Positions 17,645-28,600 of a stretch of 64,000 nt of DNA are shown here, piece by piece. The notes beneath the pieces were generated by a model. That model saw only the letters and a program-made list of their open reading frames with translations, did not search any database and had not been told where the DNA came from. Numbering within the stretch: position 1 is the first letter of the stretch; the number at the start of each line of letters is the position of its first letter. Made by a program: the position numbers and the translations under genes. The stretch lies in NCBI RefSeq assembly GCF_017592545.1, contig NZ_JAGFOA010000001.1, positions 781,587 through 845,586 on the forward strand, written 5' to 3'. Source of the stretch: Microbacterium stercoris (GTDB lineage: Bacteria > Actinomycetota > Actinomycetes > Actinomycetales > Microbacteriaceae).

Positions 17645-17682
17645 GCGGCCCCCGTCGCCCCCGAAGGGACGACGGGGGCCGC
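17645..17682. terminator. Bidirectional terminator between convergent genes
   Basis: A 13-bp perfect stem (GCGGCCCCCGTCG at 17645-17657 with CGACGGGGGCCGC at 17670-17682) lies between the cytochrome b-like gene and the convergent nucleotidase gene. Confidence 0.88.
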
Positions 17683-17696
17683 CGTGCGCGCGTCGG

Positions 17697-20600
17697 TCAG
17701 GGCGCGGTGGGCATCCCCGCGCGGCGGCGTCGCAGCGCCAGCACCCCGCCGCCGATGACCAGGGCGGCGGCGATGAGACCCAGGATCCACGGCTGCTGGG
17801 TCAGGCCCGTCGCGGCCAGCGCGCCGCCGGCGACGACCTCCAGGCTCGCCGACACGTCGGGGAGCCCGGCCGACGAGATGACGAGCGTGTGCGCGCCCAC
17901 CTCGAAGTCGGCGGGGATGGCGAGGGCGAACGAGATCGTGCCGCTCGCGTCGGCCGCCGGCAGGCCCTGCACGACGATCGGCTCGGAGTGCAGCACGGCG
18001 CGGACGACCTGGCCGGGCTCGAGGCCCGTCAGCTCGACCTGCAGCGTGTCGCCCTGCGCGATCCGCTTGGCGCTGAGGTCGATCGTGACCCACGCGTCAT
18101 GAGGCTGCTCGGCCCCGGGCTGCTCGGTGCCGGGCTGACCGGGCTCCTCCGGCTGCTCGGTGCCGGGCGTCCAGACCACCGCGCGGCCGAGCGGAGCGGG
18201 ATCCACGACGGTCTCGGCCTCGAAGTAGTCCACCGTGGCGGCGAGGTCGACGATGCCCGAGTCGGCCGTTCCCGTGCCCTCGGCGAAGGCGGCGAAGCCG
18301 TCGCCCCCCGCGGCGAGGAAGGAGTTCGTGACGACCACGAACTCGTCATCGGCCGCGATCGGCTCCCCCTTGTACGTCATGCCCTTGATGTGGTCGCCGG
18401 CGGCCGCGTCGTCGACGTACTCGTAGGCGAAGCCGTCCGACACGCCCAGGTGCAGCTTCGGCCGCTCCGCGCCCGGCTGCCACTGCTCCTCGAGCACCTG
18501 CTCGAGCTGCGCGCCCGTGAGGGTGAGCGTCACAAGGGTGTTGCCGAACGGCTGCACGGCCGCGACGTCGGCATAGGTGACCGTGCCGTCGCCCTCGAAC
18601 AGCAGATCGTCGCGCAGGCCGCCCGGGTTCATGAGGGCGATCTGGGCGTCGGTGGCGCCGCCGTAGTTCTCGTACTCGCCCGTCGACCACAGGTACATGT
18701 CGGCGATGAGGTTGCCCATCGACGACTCGACACCGCGGTCGGATCCGGCCGGCGTGCCGCCGCGCAGGATGTCGGCCGAGATCTTGCCCACGGGCACCGA
18801 TCCGAGCGTCTCCGCCTCGTCTTCGGCGGCCGCGACGATCTCGGCCACGTCGGCATCGGCCGGGAAGGCCGCCGTTCCGGACGCGTCGACGAGATCGACG
18901 GTGGATCCCTCGATCGAGATCAGCGCACGCGTGGCGGAGTCGACGCGGATGTCCAGCGCGCCGAGCGTGGTGCCGTACTGGTGCGCCTGCAGCACCGGGC
19001 GGCCGGCGATGTCGCACGCGTACAGCTGGTGGGTGTGGCCCGAGACGATCGCGTCGATGTCGGCGGACGCGCCGCGCACGAGGGATCCGTACTCCGAGTC
19101 CTCGGCCGCGAGCGCGGCGCAGTCGGCGCCGGCCGAACCCGAGTGGGTCAGCAGCACGATGACGTCGGCGGCGCCGGTCGCGGTGAGTTCGGCGGCCACA
19201 CGGTTGGCGGCCTCGAGCTGGTCGCCGAACTCCAGCTCGGCGATGCCGGCCGGGCTGACGAGCGTGGCGGTGTCGGAGGTCACGGTGCCGATGAAGGCCA
19301 CCTTCACGCCGTCGACCTCGCGGATCGCGTACTCCGCGAGCGCGGGATCGGTCGTGCCCTTGCGGTAGACATTGGCGCCGAGCGCGAAATCGGCACCCGG
19401 CAGACCGGTCTTGTCCTCGTAACGGGGGATGACCCGATCCGTGAGGTCTGCGAAGCCCTGGTCGAACTCGTGGTTGCCCACAACGCTCAGGTCGAGGCCG
19501 CCCGCGGAGAGCGCGTCGATCGTGGGCTCGTCGTCCGCGATGAACGACGTGAACGTCGAGGCGCCGATGTTGTCGCCCGCCGACACGAACAGGGTGTTCG
19601 GGTTGGCGGCCTCGTACTGCGCGACGGCGCCGGCCACCACCGCGGCGCCCGCCTCCTGGCCGTTCGCCGAGACGCGACCGTGGAAGTCGTTGATCGTGAG
19701 CACCTGCACATCGGTGACGCCGTCATCCAGCGTCCAGATCGTGGTGGATCCGGTGACCTCGTTGCCCGTGACCAGCAGCGCCTCACCCGAGGGGGACTCG
19801 CTCGCGGGGATGAAGTCCAGGCCCTCCGGGCCCAGGTCGCCCGCGCTCTTCACCAGCGCCGCGATGTCGGCGTCGGAGGCGCCGGCGTCCTCGAGCGCCT
19901 CGATCTCGTCGCCGAGGTTCACCGTGAAGTCGCGGTTGTCGAAGTAGGAGACGTACGTCGGCGCCGCGGGATCGGTGATGTCGTACGCCATCACGCCGCT
20001 CAGGCGCTCGAGGCCGATGAAGGCGAGCGTGCGGCCCGCGATCTCGCCGATCACGAGGTTCTCCGGCTCGACGCCCTTCGCGTCGCTGCGGCTCTCGGCC
20101 TCGTTGTCGTCGTGGCCGGCGTTGAACACCACACCCTCGAGCTGCGAGGTGATCTGCTCGAACTGGGCGCCCGAGTCGAAGACGAGCTGCCCATCCGCGG
20201 TCCAGATCGAGAACGACCGGCCGCCGTACGCCCACAGCTCGCTGTAGCAGCCGCGCGCGTCGTCGAAGCCGTCTTCCTTCGAGACGTTGATGCGGCCCGC
20301 GGTCTCGTCGTCGCCGAGGCCCGCGATCTCGTCGCAGAGGGGGCCGTAGCCGTCGTCTGCGAGATCCTTGACGCGCACCTCGTCGCTGTAGTCGCCCCAG
20401 TCGGCGCGGGCGTCGCCCTCGTTCGCGGTGACCAGGAACGTCTGACCGCCCGCCTCGTACGAGGCGATGCCGTCGGGCATGTACATGCCCTTCAGGCCGG
20501 GCCGGTTGGCGATGTTCACAACGTCGTCCTTGTCGGACGCGTCGATGCCGACCGTTCCCCAGTCCTTCAGGCCCAGCGGCAGGATGTCCGTCACGGTGGC

Positions 20601-21416
20601 GCTCGGCAGGTCGACGACCGCGATCGCGTTCGCCTCCTGCAGGGTCGTGTAGGCGGTGGTGCCCACGACGGTGATGTACTCGGGCTCGAGGTTGCGCGAG
20701 ACGGGGTTGCCCGGCTCCGGCGTCGGCCCGAACGTGCGCACGCCCTCGGGGAGGGCGCCGTTCTCGAACGCGTGGAAGTCGGCGGTCTGCACGGCGTCCT
20801 GCGCGGCGGCGGCGATGCCGGCGGGCAGCGCGATGACGCTCACGGATCCCTCCGGGTCGGTGAGGAAGTCATCCGCCGGCTCGCCCTCGTTCGCGACGAC
20901 GGCGTAGGCGCCATCCGGCGACACGGTCACCATGTCGGGGAGGGAGCCCACCGTGACCGTGCCGAGCACGGCATCCTCGGCGGTGTCGGCCGTCGCGTCG
21001 AAGAAGAGCACGCGGCCCGGCGCGGTCTTGTCGGCGGCGTTCTCGAGGGCCACGACGCCCAGGCCGTCCGCGCGCACCGCGACCGAGTTGGCGACCGTGC
21101 CGTCGACGCCGAGCTGGAAGAGCTCGACCGGGTTCGCGGGGTCGCTCGCGTCGAGCACGAACACGGCGCCGGCGGCGGCGTTCACAGAGAAGAGGCGGTC
21201 GCCGAAGTGCTTGACGATCTCGGACGCGCCCTGGTCGAACAGGCCCGTCTCGAACGTGCCGGTCGGGACCGCGGTGAACGGCGCATCCGCGACCCGGTCA
21301 TTCACCGGATCGGCGACGATCACGGCGTTCGCGGCGACCGGCACGAGCACGCCGGCGCAGGTGGTGGCGACGACGGCCGCGGCGGCGGCGAGTCGGCGGC
21401 GGAAGGAGGAGTGCAT
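17697..21416 (-). CDS. Wall-anchored choice-of-anchor I / 5'-nucleotidase protein
   Basis: This is a 1239-residue secreted protein. Residues 1-30 are a signal peptide (FRRRLAAAAAVVATTCAG, cleavage near ANA). About 31-560 is a choice-of-anchor I beta-propeller-like domain. From about 568 a calcineurin-like phosphoesterase begins (LTINDFHGRVSANG, GNHEFDQGF, SGHTHQLYACD), followed near 890 by the 5'-nucleotidase C-terminal domain (GVESSMGNLIADMYLWS, NPGGLRDDL). The end has LAATG at 1200-1204, a membrane helix and RRRR, which is a class E sortase (LAXTG) signal. It should release phosphate or nucleosides at the cell wall. The start at 21416 follows AAGAGGAT; much longer upstream frames are antisense to the next gene. 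Confidence 0.93.
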   Translation of the reverse strand: MHSSFRRRLAAAAAVVATTCAGVLVPVAANAVIVADPVNDRVADAPFTAVPTGTFETGLFDQGASEIVKHFGDRLFSVNAAAGAVFVLDASDPANPVELFQLGVDGTVANSVAVRADGLGVVALENAADKTAPGRVLFFDATADTAEDAVLGTVTVGSLPDMVTVSPDGAYAVVANEGEPADDFLTDPEGSVSVIALPAGIAAAAQDAVQTADFHAFENGALPEGVRTFGPTPEPGNPVSRNLEPEYITVVGTTAYTTLQEANAIAVVDLPSATVTDILPLGLKDWGTVGIDASDKDDVVNIANRPGLKGMYMPDGIASYEAGGQTFLVTANEGDARADWGDYSDEVRVKDLADDGYGPLCDEIAGLGDDETAGRINVSKEDGFDDARGCYSELWAYGGRSFSIWTADGQLVFDSGAQFEQITSQLEGVVFNAGHDDNEAESRSDAKGVEPENLVIGEIAGRTLAFIGLERLSGVMAYDITDPAAPTYVSYFDNRDFTVNLGDEIEALEDAGASDADIAALVKSAGDLGPEGLDFIPASESPSGEALLVTGNEVTGSTTIWTLDDGVTDVQVLTINDFHGRVSANGQEAGAAVVAGAVAQYEAANPNTLFVSAGDNIGASTFTSFIADDEPTIDALSAGGLDLSVVGNHEFDQGFADLTDRVIPRYEDKTGLPGADFALGANVYRKGTTDPALAEYAIREVDGVKVAFIGTVTSDTATLVSPAGIAELEFGDQLEAANRVAAELTATGAADVIVLLTHSGSAGADCAALAAEDSEYGSLVRGASADIDAIVSGHTHQLYACDIAGRPVLQAHQYGTTLGALDIRVDSATRALISIEGSTVDLVDASGTAAFPADADVAEIVAAAEDEAETLGSVPVGKISADILRGGTPAGSDRGVESSMGNLIADMYLWSTGEYENYGGATDAQIALMNPGGLRDDLLFEGDGTVTYADVAAVQPFGNTLVTLTLTGAQLEQVLEEQWQPGAERPKLHLGVSDGFAYEYVDDAAAGDHIKGMTYKGEPIAADDEFVVVTNSFLAAGGDGFAAFAEGTGTADSGIVDLAATVDYFEAETVVDPAPLGRAVVWTPGTEQPEEPGQPGTEQPGAEQPHDAWVTIDLSAKRIAQGDTLQVELTGLEPGQVVRAVLHSEPIVVQGLPAADASGTISFALAIPADFEVGAHTLVISSAGLPDVSASLEVVAGGALAATGLTQQPWILGLIAAALVIGGGVLALRRRRAGMPTAP

Positions 21417-21542
21417 GGCGATACGGATCCTCTTGCTGCAGGGGTGGGAGACGTCTCGGGACGGACGCGGTGACAGCCAACCGGCTGGAGGTTGCGCACA
21501 GGTGAACGCCGCGGAGCGGATGGCGCGTGGTTGGCTGGGCGC

Positions 21543-22319
21543 ATGACCGATTACGAGACGATTCAGGTCGAGACGCGAGGACGCGTCGGTTGGATCACCC
21601 TCGACCGACCCCAGGCGCTCAACGCCCTCAACAACCAGGTGATGCGCGACCTCGTCGACGCCATGTCCGCTCTCGACGCGGACGAGGGCATCGGCGCGAT
21701 CGTGATCACCGGATCCGACCGCGCCTTCGCCGCCGGCGCCGACATCAAGGAGATGGAGGGCCTGCAGGGCCGCGACATCGCCGTCAGCGGGCAGTTCGAC
21801 GGCTGGTACCGGGTCGCCGCGGTGCGCACGCCCGTGATCGCGGCCGTCGCCGGATACGCCCTCGGGGGCGGCTGCGAACTCGCCATGATGTGCGATGTCA
21901 TCCTCGCCGCCGACACCGCGAAGTTCGGCCAGCCGGAGATCACGCTCGGCGTCATCCCGGGCATGGGCGGCACGCAGCGGCTCGTGCGCGCGATCGGCTA
22001 CTTCAAGGCCGCCGAGCTGGTGCTCTCGGGGCGCCTCGTCGATGCGCAGGAGGCCGAGCGCATCGGCCTGGTCTCGCGCGTTGTGCCCGCCGCCGAGCTG
22101 CTCGACGAGGCGGGGAAGCTCGCCGAGTCGATCGCGGCCAAGCCCCTGCCGGCGCTCTACGCGGCCAAGGCCGCGCTCGACGCCGCCCTGGAGACGCCGC
22201 TCGCCGAGGGCCTGCGCCTCGAGAAGCACCTCTTCGCGTCGCTCTTCGACACCGCCGACCAGAAGGAGGGCATGGCCGCCTTCCGCGAGAAGCGCTCGCC
22301 CGACTTCACGCACCGCTGA
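21543..22319 (+). CDS. Enoyl-CoA hydratase/isomerase family protein
   Basis: This 258-residue crotonase-fold enzyme has oxyanion-hole segments [10 protein letters not shown] and [13 protein letters not shown]. The catalytic glutamates sit at the positions usual for true hydratases, in GGGCELA and in the block [18 protein letters not shown]. It adds water to trans-2-enoyl-CoA in fatty-acid or amino-acid oxidation. It stands alone here. No SD is visible, and TTGGCT six bases before the ATG may be a weak leaderless promoter. Confidence 0.94.
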   Translation: MTDYETIQVETRGRVGWITLDRPQALNALNNQVMRDLVDAMSALDADEGIGAIVITGSDRAFAAGADIKEMEGLQGRDIAVSGQFDGWYRVAAVRTPVIAAVAGYALGGGCELAMMCDVILAADTAKFGQPEITLGVIPGMGGTQRLVRAIGYFKAAELVLSGRLVDAQEAERIGLVSRVVPAAELLDEAGKLAESIAAKPLPALYAAKAALDAALETPLAEGLRLEKHLFASLFDTADQKEGMAAFREKRSPDFTHR

Positions 22320-22374
22320 CCGGGCCGGGGCTCGGCGCCTCGCATGGGTGTGGGCGCGTGCGGGGTGGCGCCTC

Positions 22375-22445
22375 GCGTTGACTAGTCCTCCGCGGGATTA
22401 CTAGTCCAGGCTGGACTAGTGAGCCCGCGCGGGACTAGTCAACGC
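22375..22445. repeat. 71-bp CTAGT palindrome, copy A
   Basis: Two 35-nt arms (four mismatches) flank a single central base. The copy contains four ACTAGT sites and begins GCGTTGACTAGTC. It lies between the convergent enoyl-CoA hydratase and 22469 genes. Copies B and C are at 29572-29642 and 30753-30823. CTAG is usually rare in genomes like this, so the motif stands out. Confidence 0.92.
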
Positions 22446-22468
22446 CCGGGCCTGTGACCCGCAGCGCC

Positions 22469-23470
22469 TCAGCGCACCACGGACGGCGACCACGCCAGCG
22501 GCACCAGGATGCGCGGCGTCGCCCCGGGCGCGAGGTCGAGCGCCCAGACGTCGCTGACGCCCGTCTCGTCCTCGCGCGGCAGGCCGTAGAGCACGGTGTC
22601 GTCGTCGAGCCACTCGACCTGGTCGTCCACCGAGCGGCTCTCGCCGAGCTCCACCTCCTCGCCCGTGGCGAGGTCGAGCACGGCGATGCCCCAGTGCTGG
22701 CCGCCGCGGTCGACCTTGTAGGCGACGCGCGTGCGATCCGGCGAGATCGAGGGGCACTCGGCGTTGGTGCGCACCGCCGTCAGGGTGCGCGTCGCGAAGT
22801 CACCGCGCACGAGCCACGTGCGTCCGAGGGAGGCCGAGGCGGCGGTGGCGTAGAACTCGTCGCCGCCCACGAAGGTGACGCCCCACATGTTGCGGTCGGC
22901 CACGTCGACCCGCTCGCCGTCGACGACCAGGGCGAACTGCTCGATATCGCCCGGATCATCCCTCCCGGGCTCGAGCGCGCGCACCACGGTCTCGGTCGAG
23001 AACGCGCCGCCCGCGTAGGAATGCCCCGTCACGAACGACGTCGACGTGAGCAGGGTGCCGTCGTCGGAGAGGCGCGTGCGGCTCGGGATGCCGGGCAGGG
23101 GCCAGGATCGGATGCGCTGCCAGCTCTCGTCGTAGAGATCGGCCTCGAAGGTGGTGAGGACGCCCCGCACCGTGCGCAGGCACGACGCCCGCTGCGCCAC
23201 GGCGTCGACGCGATCGCAGGCCACTCCCGTGAACGCGCGTGCGCCATCCGTATCGGCGAGCGGCACCATCGCGACGGTGCCGTATCCGTCACCCGGCGCG
23301 GTGCTGCGGAAGACGATGCGGGGCTCGCCCGAGACGGAGGCGAGATCGGCCTCGGCGACCGCCCCTGAGGGATCCGGCGCCGTCAGCCGATCCGCGTAGG
23401 CGGCGAGCCCGAAGGCCACCATCCCCGCGGTGACCGCGACGATGACGGCGGTGAGCACCAGCCGCCTCAT
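22469..23470 (-). CDS. Membrane-anchored or secreted protein with TolB/PD40-like repeats
   Basis: This 333-residue protein has an N-terminal membrane helix (LVLTAVIVAVTAGMVAFGLA) and a large outer domain. Segments such as SRTRLSDDGTLLTSTSF, CPSISPDRTRVAYKV and VEWLDDDTVLYGLPRED follow the S-P-D-G-x-x-hydrophobic pattern of WD40-like beta-propeller (PD40) blades. It overlaps the upstream MFS gene by four bases (ATGA) and is the last of a three-gene operon (25512 to 22469). The function is unknown. A sensor or carrier partner for the transporter is possible but not shown. Confidence 0.75.
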   Translation of the reverse strand: MRRLVLTAVIVAVTAGMVAFGLAAYADRLTAPDPSGAVAEADLASVSGEPRIVFRSTAPGDGYGTVAMVPLADTDGARAFTGVACDRVDAVAQRASCLRTVRGVLTTFEADLYDESWQRIRSWPLPGIPSRTRLSDDGTLLTSTSFVTGHSYAGGAFSTETVVRALEPGRDDPGDIEQFALVVDGERVDVADRNMWGVTFVGGDEFYATAASASLGRTWLVRGDFATRTLTAVRTNAECPSISPDRTRVAYKVDRGGQHWGIAVLDLATGEEVELGESRSVDDQVEWLDDDTVLYGLPREDETGVSDVWALDLAPGATPRILVPLAWSPSVVR

Positions 23471-24765
23471 GCGCGCGAACCCCGGGTGAGCCGCGTGACG
23501 ACGACGAGGCAGATCGGCACCGCCACGGTCAGCAGCACCGCCACGATGAGCAGCGACTCCGTGCGCCCAAGGGCGAACCACAGCGCCCCGAACGCGGCCG
23601 AGGCGACCATGCGGCACACCGCCACCACCGTCTGCGCGGCGGCGATGGCGCTCGCGCGCACCGACGCGTCGACGAGGGATCCGGCCACGGCCGCGAGCAC
23701 GCCGTCGGTGGCCGCGTAGAACGCACCGAGCAGCACCAGGCACCCGAGCACCGGCCCGACCCCGGTGAGCGGCACGAGCGCGAACGCGTAGGCGCCGAGC
23801 AGCCCGACGTGCCCCAGGATCAGCATGCGCGTGCGGCCCCACCGGTCGGCCAGCCGCCCGAACGGCACGGCCAGCGCGATGTACGCCGCATTGGTGCCCA
23901 CGAACAGCAGCGGGAACCAGTGCGCGGCGAACCCGCCCCGGTCCTGCAGCGAGAGGTAGAGGAACCCGTCGCCGATCGTCAGCAGACTGAGCGCCCCCAT
24001 CACGATCAGCAGGATCCGCAGTCGCGGCTGGGCGAGGTCGCGCCAGCGCAGGCGCACGGGGGCGGATCCGGGGGCGGCGGCCTCGCGGCGCGGTCGCCGA
24101 TCCGGCACCACGAGGCCGAGGATCGTCACGCCGATCACCGCGAAGCCCAGCGACATCACGAACACCGTCGCGTAGCCGTCGGGGATCAGGAACAGGATCG
24201 CGAAGGCGAGCAGCGGGCCGATCGCCGCGCCGATCGTGTCGAGCGAGCGGTGCACGCCGAACGCGCGTGCGAGGTCGTCCGGATCGGAGCTCGCGGCGAT
24301 CATCGCGTCGCGCGGCGCCGTGCGGATGCCCTTGCCGATGCGGTCGAGGGTGACGAGCGCCGCGACCGCCCCGAGCCCCTGCGCCACGATGAGCCATCCG
24401 CGGGTGAGGGCCGAGAGCAGGTAGCCGGCGAACGCGATCCACTTGGGGCGATCGGTGCGATCCGAGGCCCAGCCCGCCCCGATGCGCACGATCGCACTCG
24501 CCCCCTGGAAGAGCCCGTCGACCACGCCGTAGGCGAGCAGCGAGAGCCCCATCACGCTCGTGAGGTAGAGCGGCAGCACGGCCGCGACCGACTCGGACGA
24601 GACGTCGGTGAGAAGGGACACCACGCCCAGCGCGACCACGGTCGGGGCCACGCGGCGCCGCGTGCGCGTCGGGGAGGAGGGGGCCCCGCCCGCCGCGCCG
24701 GGGGAGGACGCGGCGGACGAGGCGGTCTGGGGGGTCTTGGGGCGGTCGCTCAGGCTGATGTACAC
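23467..24765 (-). CDS. MFS transporter
   Basis: This 432-residue protein has twelve predicted membrane segments after a 35-residue Ser/Pro-rich cytoplasmic tail. The MFS loop motif between helices 2 and 3 reads GWASDRTDRPK, and its repeat in the second half is GRLADRWGRTR. RIGKGIRTAPRDAMIA in the first half resembles a known group of actinobacterial and archaeal MFS proteins of unknown substrate. The GTG start is three bases after the preceding gene, and the end overlaps the next gene by four bases, so the three are co-translated. Confidence 0.9.
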   Translation of the reverse strand: MYISLSDRPKTPQTASSAASSPGAAGGAPSSPTRTRRRVAPTVVALGVVSLLTDVSSESVAAVLPLYLTSVMGLSLLAYGVVDGLFQGASAIVRIGAGWASDRTDRPKWIAFAGYLLSALTRGWLIVAQGLGAVAALVTLDRIGKGIRTAPRDAMIAASSDPDDLARAFGVHRSLDTIGAAIGPLLAFAILFLIPDGYATVFVMSLGFAVIGVTILGLVVPDRRPRREAAAPGSAPVRLRWRDLAQPRLRILLIVMGALSLLTIGDGFLYLSLQDRGGFAAHWFPLLFVGTNAAYIALAVPFGRLADRWGRTRMLILGHVGLLGAYAFALVPLTGVGPVLGCLVLLGAFYAATDGVLAAVAGSLVDASVRASAIAAAQTVVAVCRMVASAAFGALWFALGRTESLLIVAVLLTVAVPICLVVVTRLTRGSRA

Positions 24766-24768
24766 GGG

Positions 24769-25512
24769 TCAGCTCGTCTCGTCGAGGATGCCGACGATGC
24801 GCAGCAGCGCGCCGTCGGCCTGGGGGCGGACCGCGACGGACACGGTGTGGCCGTCGCGCAGGAAGGTGCGGGCGTCGCCGCCGTCGGCGGCGGGGGTGGT
24901 GCTCCAGGTGAAGCCGAGGGCGACCAGCCGCAGCGTGGTGCGGTCGAGCACGTCCGCCGGGGGCGCCGTGTCGGAGGCCTCGACCGTGACGAGCAGGCGC
25001 CGGCCGTCGCCCGAGGCGCTCGAGGTCAGCACCGTGGCGGTGTCGGAGAGCGCGATCACCTCGCGCGGGAAGCTCGCGACCAGCGCCCCCTGCGCCGTCT
25101 CCGGCGAGGCCGGCCCGGGCGGCACCACCAGGGCCGGCAGCACGGGCAGCGGCCCCACCGCCCCGGGAGGGGCCGGCGAGGACGAGGGCTGCGGGGCCGC
25201 CTCGATGCCCGGCTGGTTCACGGTGGGGCGGTCGGGATCGGCGGGGTCGGCCGGATCGGAGGGGTCGGCCGGATCCGCGGAGTCGTCCGCCTTGGACGGG
25301 GAACTCGTCGAGGAGCCGGCGCGCGCATCCGGCGCCGGGGGCCCGCCCTGCGTCGCGGCGCCCGGCGCATCGCCCGACGGCAGCACGTCGAACGCGTCGA
25401 GGCCGAAGTAGATGCCCACACCCAGGGCGCCGCCCGCGGCGACCGCCGCGGCGACGCGCAGCGCGGTGGCCCGGCGGGGTCGCGGCGTCGCCTCCTGCCC
25501 GCGTGTGCGCAT
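24769..25512 (-). CDS. Single-pass membrane protein with Pro/Asp-rich linker, unknown function
   Basis: This 247-residue protein is not recognised. A basic N-terminus (PRPRRATALR) precedes one membrane helix at about 17-38. A low-complexity extracytoplasmic linker with ADPADPSDPADPADPD-type repeats and Ser/Pro stretches follows. A folded C-terminal domain of about 110 residues (from ASFPREVIAL) ends the protein. The SD AGGAGGAG is strong. It is the first gene of the operon with the MFS and PD40-like genes, and its promoter region (93 bp) is shared with the large divergent gene at 25606. Confidence 0.72.
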   Translation of the reverse strand: MRTRGQEATPRPRRATALRVAAAVAAGGALGVGIYFGLDAFDVLPSGDAPGAATQGGPPAPDARAGSSTSSPSKADDSADPADPSDPADPADPDRPTVNQPGIEAAPQPSSSPAPPGAVGPLPVLPALVVPPGPASPETAQGALVASFPREVIALSDTATVLTSSASGDGRRLLVTVEASDTAPPADVLDRTTLRLVALGFTWSTTPAADGGDARTFLRDGHTVSVAVRPQADGALLRIVGILDETS

Positions 25513-25605
25513 CCGGTGCTCTCCTCCTGCCCCGCGCACGAGTTGGCGGGGGCATGTATCGGGAGCGCGGGATCCGGCTCCTGATACCGCGAGAGAGGGG
25601 AATCC

Positions 25606-28600
25606 ATGTCGGGATCCACAGGCGCCCGGGGGCGCGCGGCCGCGGCCGCACTGGTGTTGTTCGTCGCACTGGGGACGGTGGTGCTGCAGACTCCGGCGGA
25701 GGCGGCCGACGGGCCGTGCGGCCCCGAGGGCAACCCCATCGCATGCGAGAACGCGCAGCGCGGCGACGACCCCGACGTCTGGGACATCGAGGGCGCGGGC
25801 GACGACGACATCCAGGGATACGCCACCGACATCAGCGTCGATGCGGGCCAGAGCATCGGCTTCAAGATCGACACCGACGCGCTCGACTACACGATCACGA
25901 TCTATCGCACCGGGTGGTACCAGGGCGACGGCGCACGCGAGATCGACACGGTGACCCCGACGATCGATCCGGATCCGCAGCCCGAATGCCGCCGCGACGA
26001 GCTCACCGACCTCTACGACTGCGGCGACTGGCGTGTGTCGGCGACCTGGCAGGTGCCCGACACCGCAGTGTCGGGCGTGTACATCGCCCTCCTCGAGCGC
26101 GACGACACCGGCGGGCGCAGCCACATCACCTTCGTGGTGCGCGACGACGACAGCCACTCGGACATCCTCTTCCAGACCTCCGACACCACCTGGCAGGCCT
26201 ACAACACCTACGGCGGCTCGAGCTTCTATCAGGGCGCGATGGCCGGTCGCGCCTACGAGCTCAGCTACAACCGCCCCTTCGCCACGCGCGGCGTGGCCGC
26301 CGGGCGCGATTTCTACTTCTCGGCCGAGTACGCCATGGTGCGCTTCCTCGAGCGCAACGGCTACGACGTCTCGTACACGACGGGAGTCGACTCGGATCGG
26401 CGGGGGCACCTGATCCGCAATCACCGCGTCTTCACCTCGACCGGACACGACGAGTACTGGTCGGGGCAGCAGCGCGCCAACGTCGAGGCCGCGCGCGATG
26501 CGGGCGTGAACCTCGCGTTCTTCAGCGGCAACGAGATGTACTGGCGCGTGCGCTGGGACGGCGCCGCGGCCGGCGATCCCGCCTCCTATCGCATCCTGAC
26601 CTCGTACAAGGAGACCTGGGGCAACACGAAGCTCGACCCGAGCAGCGAATGGACCGGCACCTGGCGCGATCCGCGCTTCGCCGCTCCCACCGACGGCGGC
26701 GGCCTGCCCGAGAACGCCCTCACCGGCACGGCGTACATGTCCAATCACTCGGATCTGCCCGTGACCGTCTCGGCCGAGGAGGGACGGATGCGCCTGTGGC
26801 GCGACACGGGCCTCGAGCACCTCCCCGACGGAGGCAGCGCCGAGCTCGCGCCCCACACGATCGGCTACGAGTCGAACGAGGATCTGGACAACGGCGCGCG
26901 GCCGCCCGGGCTCATCCGGCTCTCGACCACCACGGGAGATGTGCCCGAGTACCTGCAGGACTTCGGCAACGTGGTCGCGCCCGGCACGACCACGCACCAC
27001 ACGACGATGTATCGCGCGGCCTCCGGCGCCCTGGTGTTCTCGGCGGGCAGCGTGCAGTGGGCATGGGGCCTCGACCAGGAGCACGACGGCGCAGGGGCCC
27101 CCGCGGATGCCCGGATGCAGCAGGCCACCGCGAACCTGCTCGCCGACATGGATGCGCTGCCCGCGACCCTGCAGGACGACCTCGAGGCGCCCGAGGCGCC
27201 GGCCGACACCACGGCCCCGACCGCGGTGGTCACGAGCCCCGCGGCCGGATCGCGTGTCGCGAACGGCACCGCCGTGACCGCGACGGGCACGGCCTCCGAC
27301 GCCGGTGGCGGGGTTGTGGCCGGGGTGGAGGTGTCGACGGACGACGGGGCGACGTGGCATCCGGCCACCGGCGCGACGTCGTGGACCTACTCGTACGTGC
27401 AGAGCGGCGACGGGCCGGTGTCGCTGCTCGTGCGGGCCGTCGACGACAGCGCGAACATCGGAACGCCCGCGCGCGTGGACTTCGGCGCCGACTGCCCGTG
27501 CACCGTCTTCGGCACGCAGACGCCGCGTCAGGCCGCGGTCGACGACGACGGCGCGGTCGAGCTGGGTCTGCGCTTCACCCCGCAGATCGACGGATTCGCG
27601 GCCGGCGTGCGCTTCTATCGCGGCGAGGGGAACACCGGCCAGCACGTCGGCACGCTCTGGACCGCCGACCACCAGCGGCTCAGCACGGTGCAGTTCGCCG
27701 ACGACGCCGCCCTCGGATGGCAGACCGCGCGCTTCGCGAGCGCCGTGCCGCTGACGGCGGGGCAGACCTACGTCGTGTCGTACGCCGCCCCCGCCGGGCA
27801 CTACGCATCTCAGCCCGACGCGTTCTGGTCGCGCGGCCTGCACGCCCCGCCGCTCGCCGTCGCCGGGGGATTCGGGGCCGAGCCCGCCGGCGTCTACGCG
27901 GCACCCGGTTCCTTCCCCTCGGCGAGCTGGGGCTCCAGCCATTACTTCGTCGACGTGATCTTCGTCACCGTCGACGACTCCCCGCTCACGGTCGTCGGGC
28001 AGCAGCCGCTCGCCGGTTCCAGCAGCGTCTCGCGGAGCACGCAGATCGCGGCCATCCTGTCGAAGCCGATCGATCCGGCGTCGGCGCAGCTGACCGTGGC
28101 GGGTCCGGATGGCGCCGCGATCGCGGGAGGCGTGTCGTATGACGCGGCCTCGCGGCGCATCGTGTTCGCGCCCACCGAGCCGCTCGCGCCCGCCGCCGCC
28201 TACACCGCGACGGTCTCCGCGCAGGATCCGCAGGGTCGCCCGATCGAGGGATCCGCCACCTGGACCTTCACGACCGCCGCCGAGGACCGGCCCGAGGGCG
28301 TGTGCCCGTGCTCGCTCTTCGCCGACAGCACCGAGCCGATGCTGCTGGAGGTGCCCGAGACCGCGGCGCTGACCCTGGGGGTGCGATTCGCGCCCTCCTC
28401 GGCCGGCACCGTCACGGCGATCCGGTTCTACAAGGGACCGGGCAACACGGGTGAGCACCGCGGCGAGCTCTGGACGGCCGCGGGATCGCGGATCGCCGAC
28501 GTCACCTTCCCCGCCGAGACCACGCAGGGCTGGCAGACCGCCGTGTTCGACCAGCCCGTTCGTCTCGACGCCGGGGCCGAGTACATCGCCGCGTACGCAA

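Noticed and set aside
17889..21473. 1194-residue open frame antisense to the nucleotidase gene
   Set aside because: It is a high-GC shadow frame; the opposite strand encodes a complete protein with signal peptide, phosphoesterase motifs and sortase signal.
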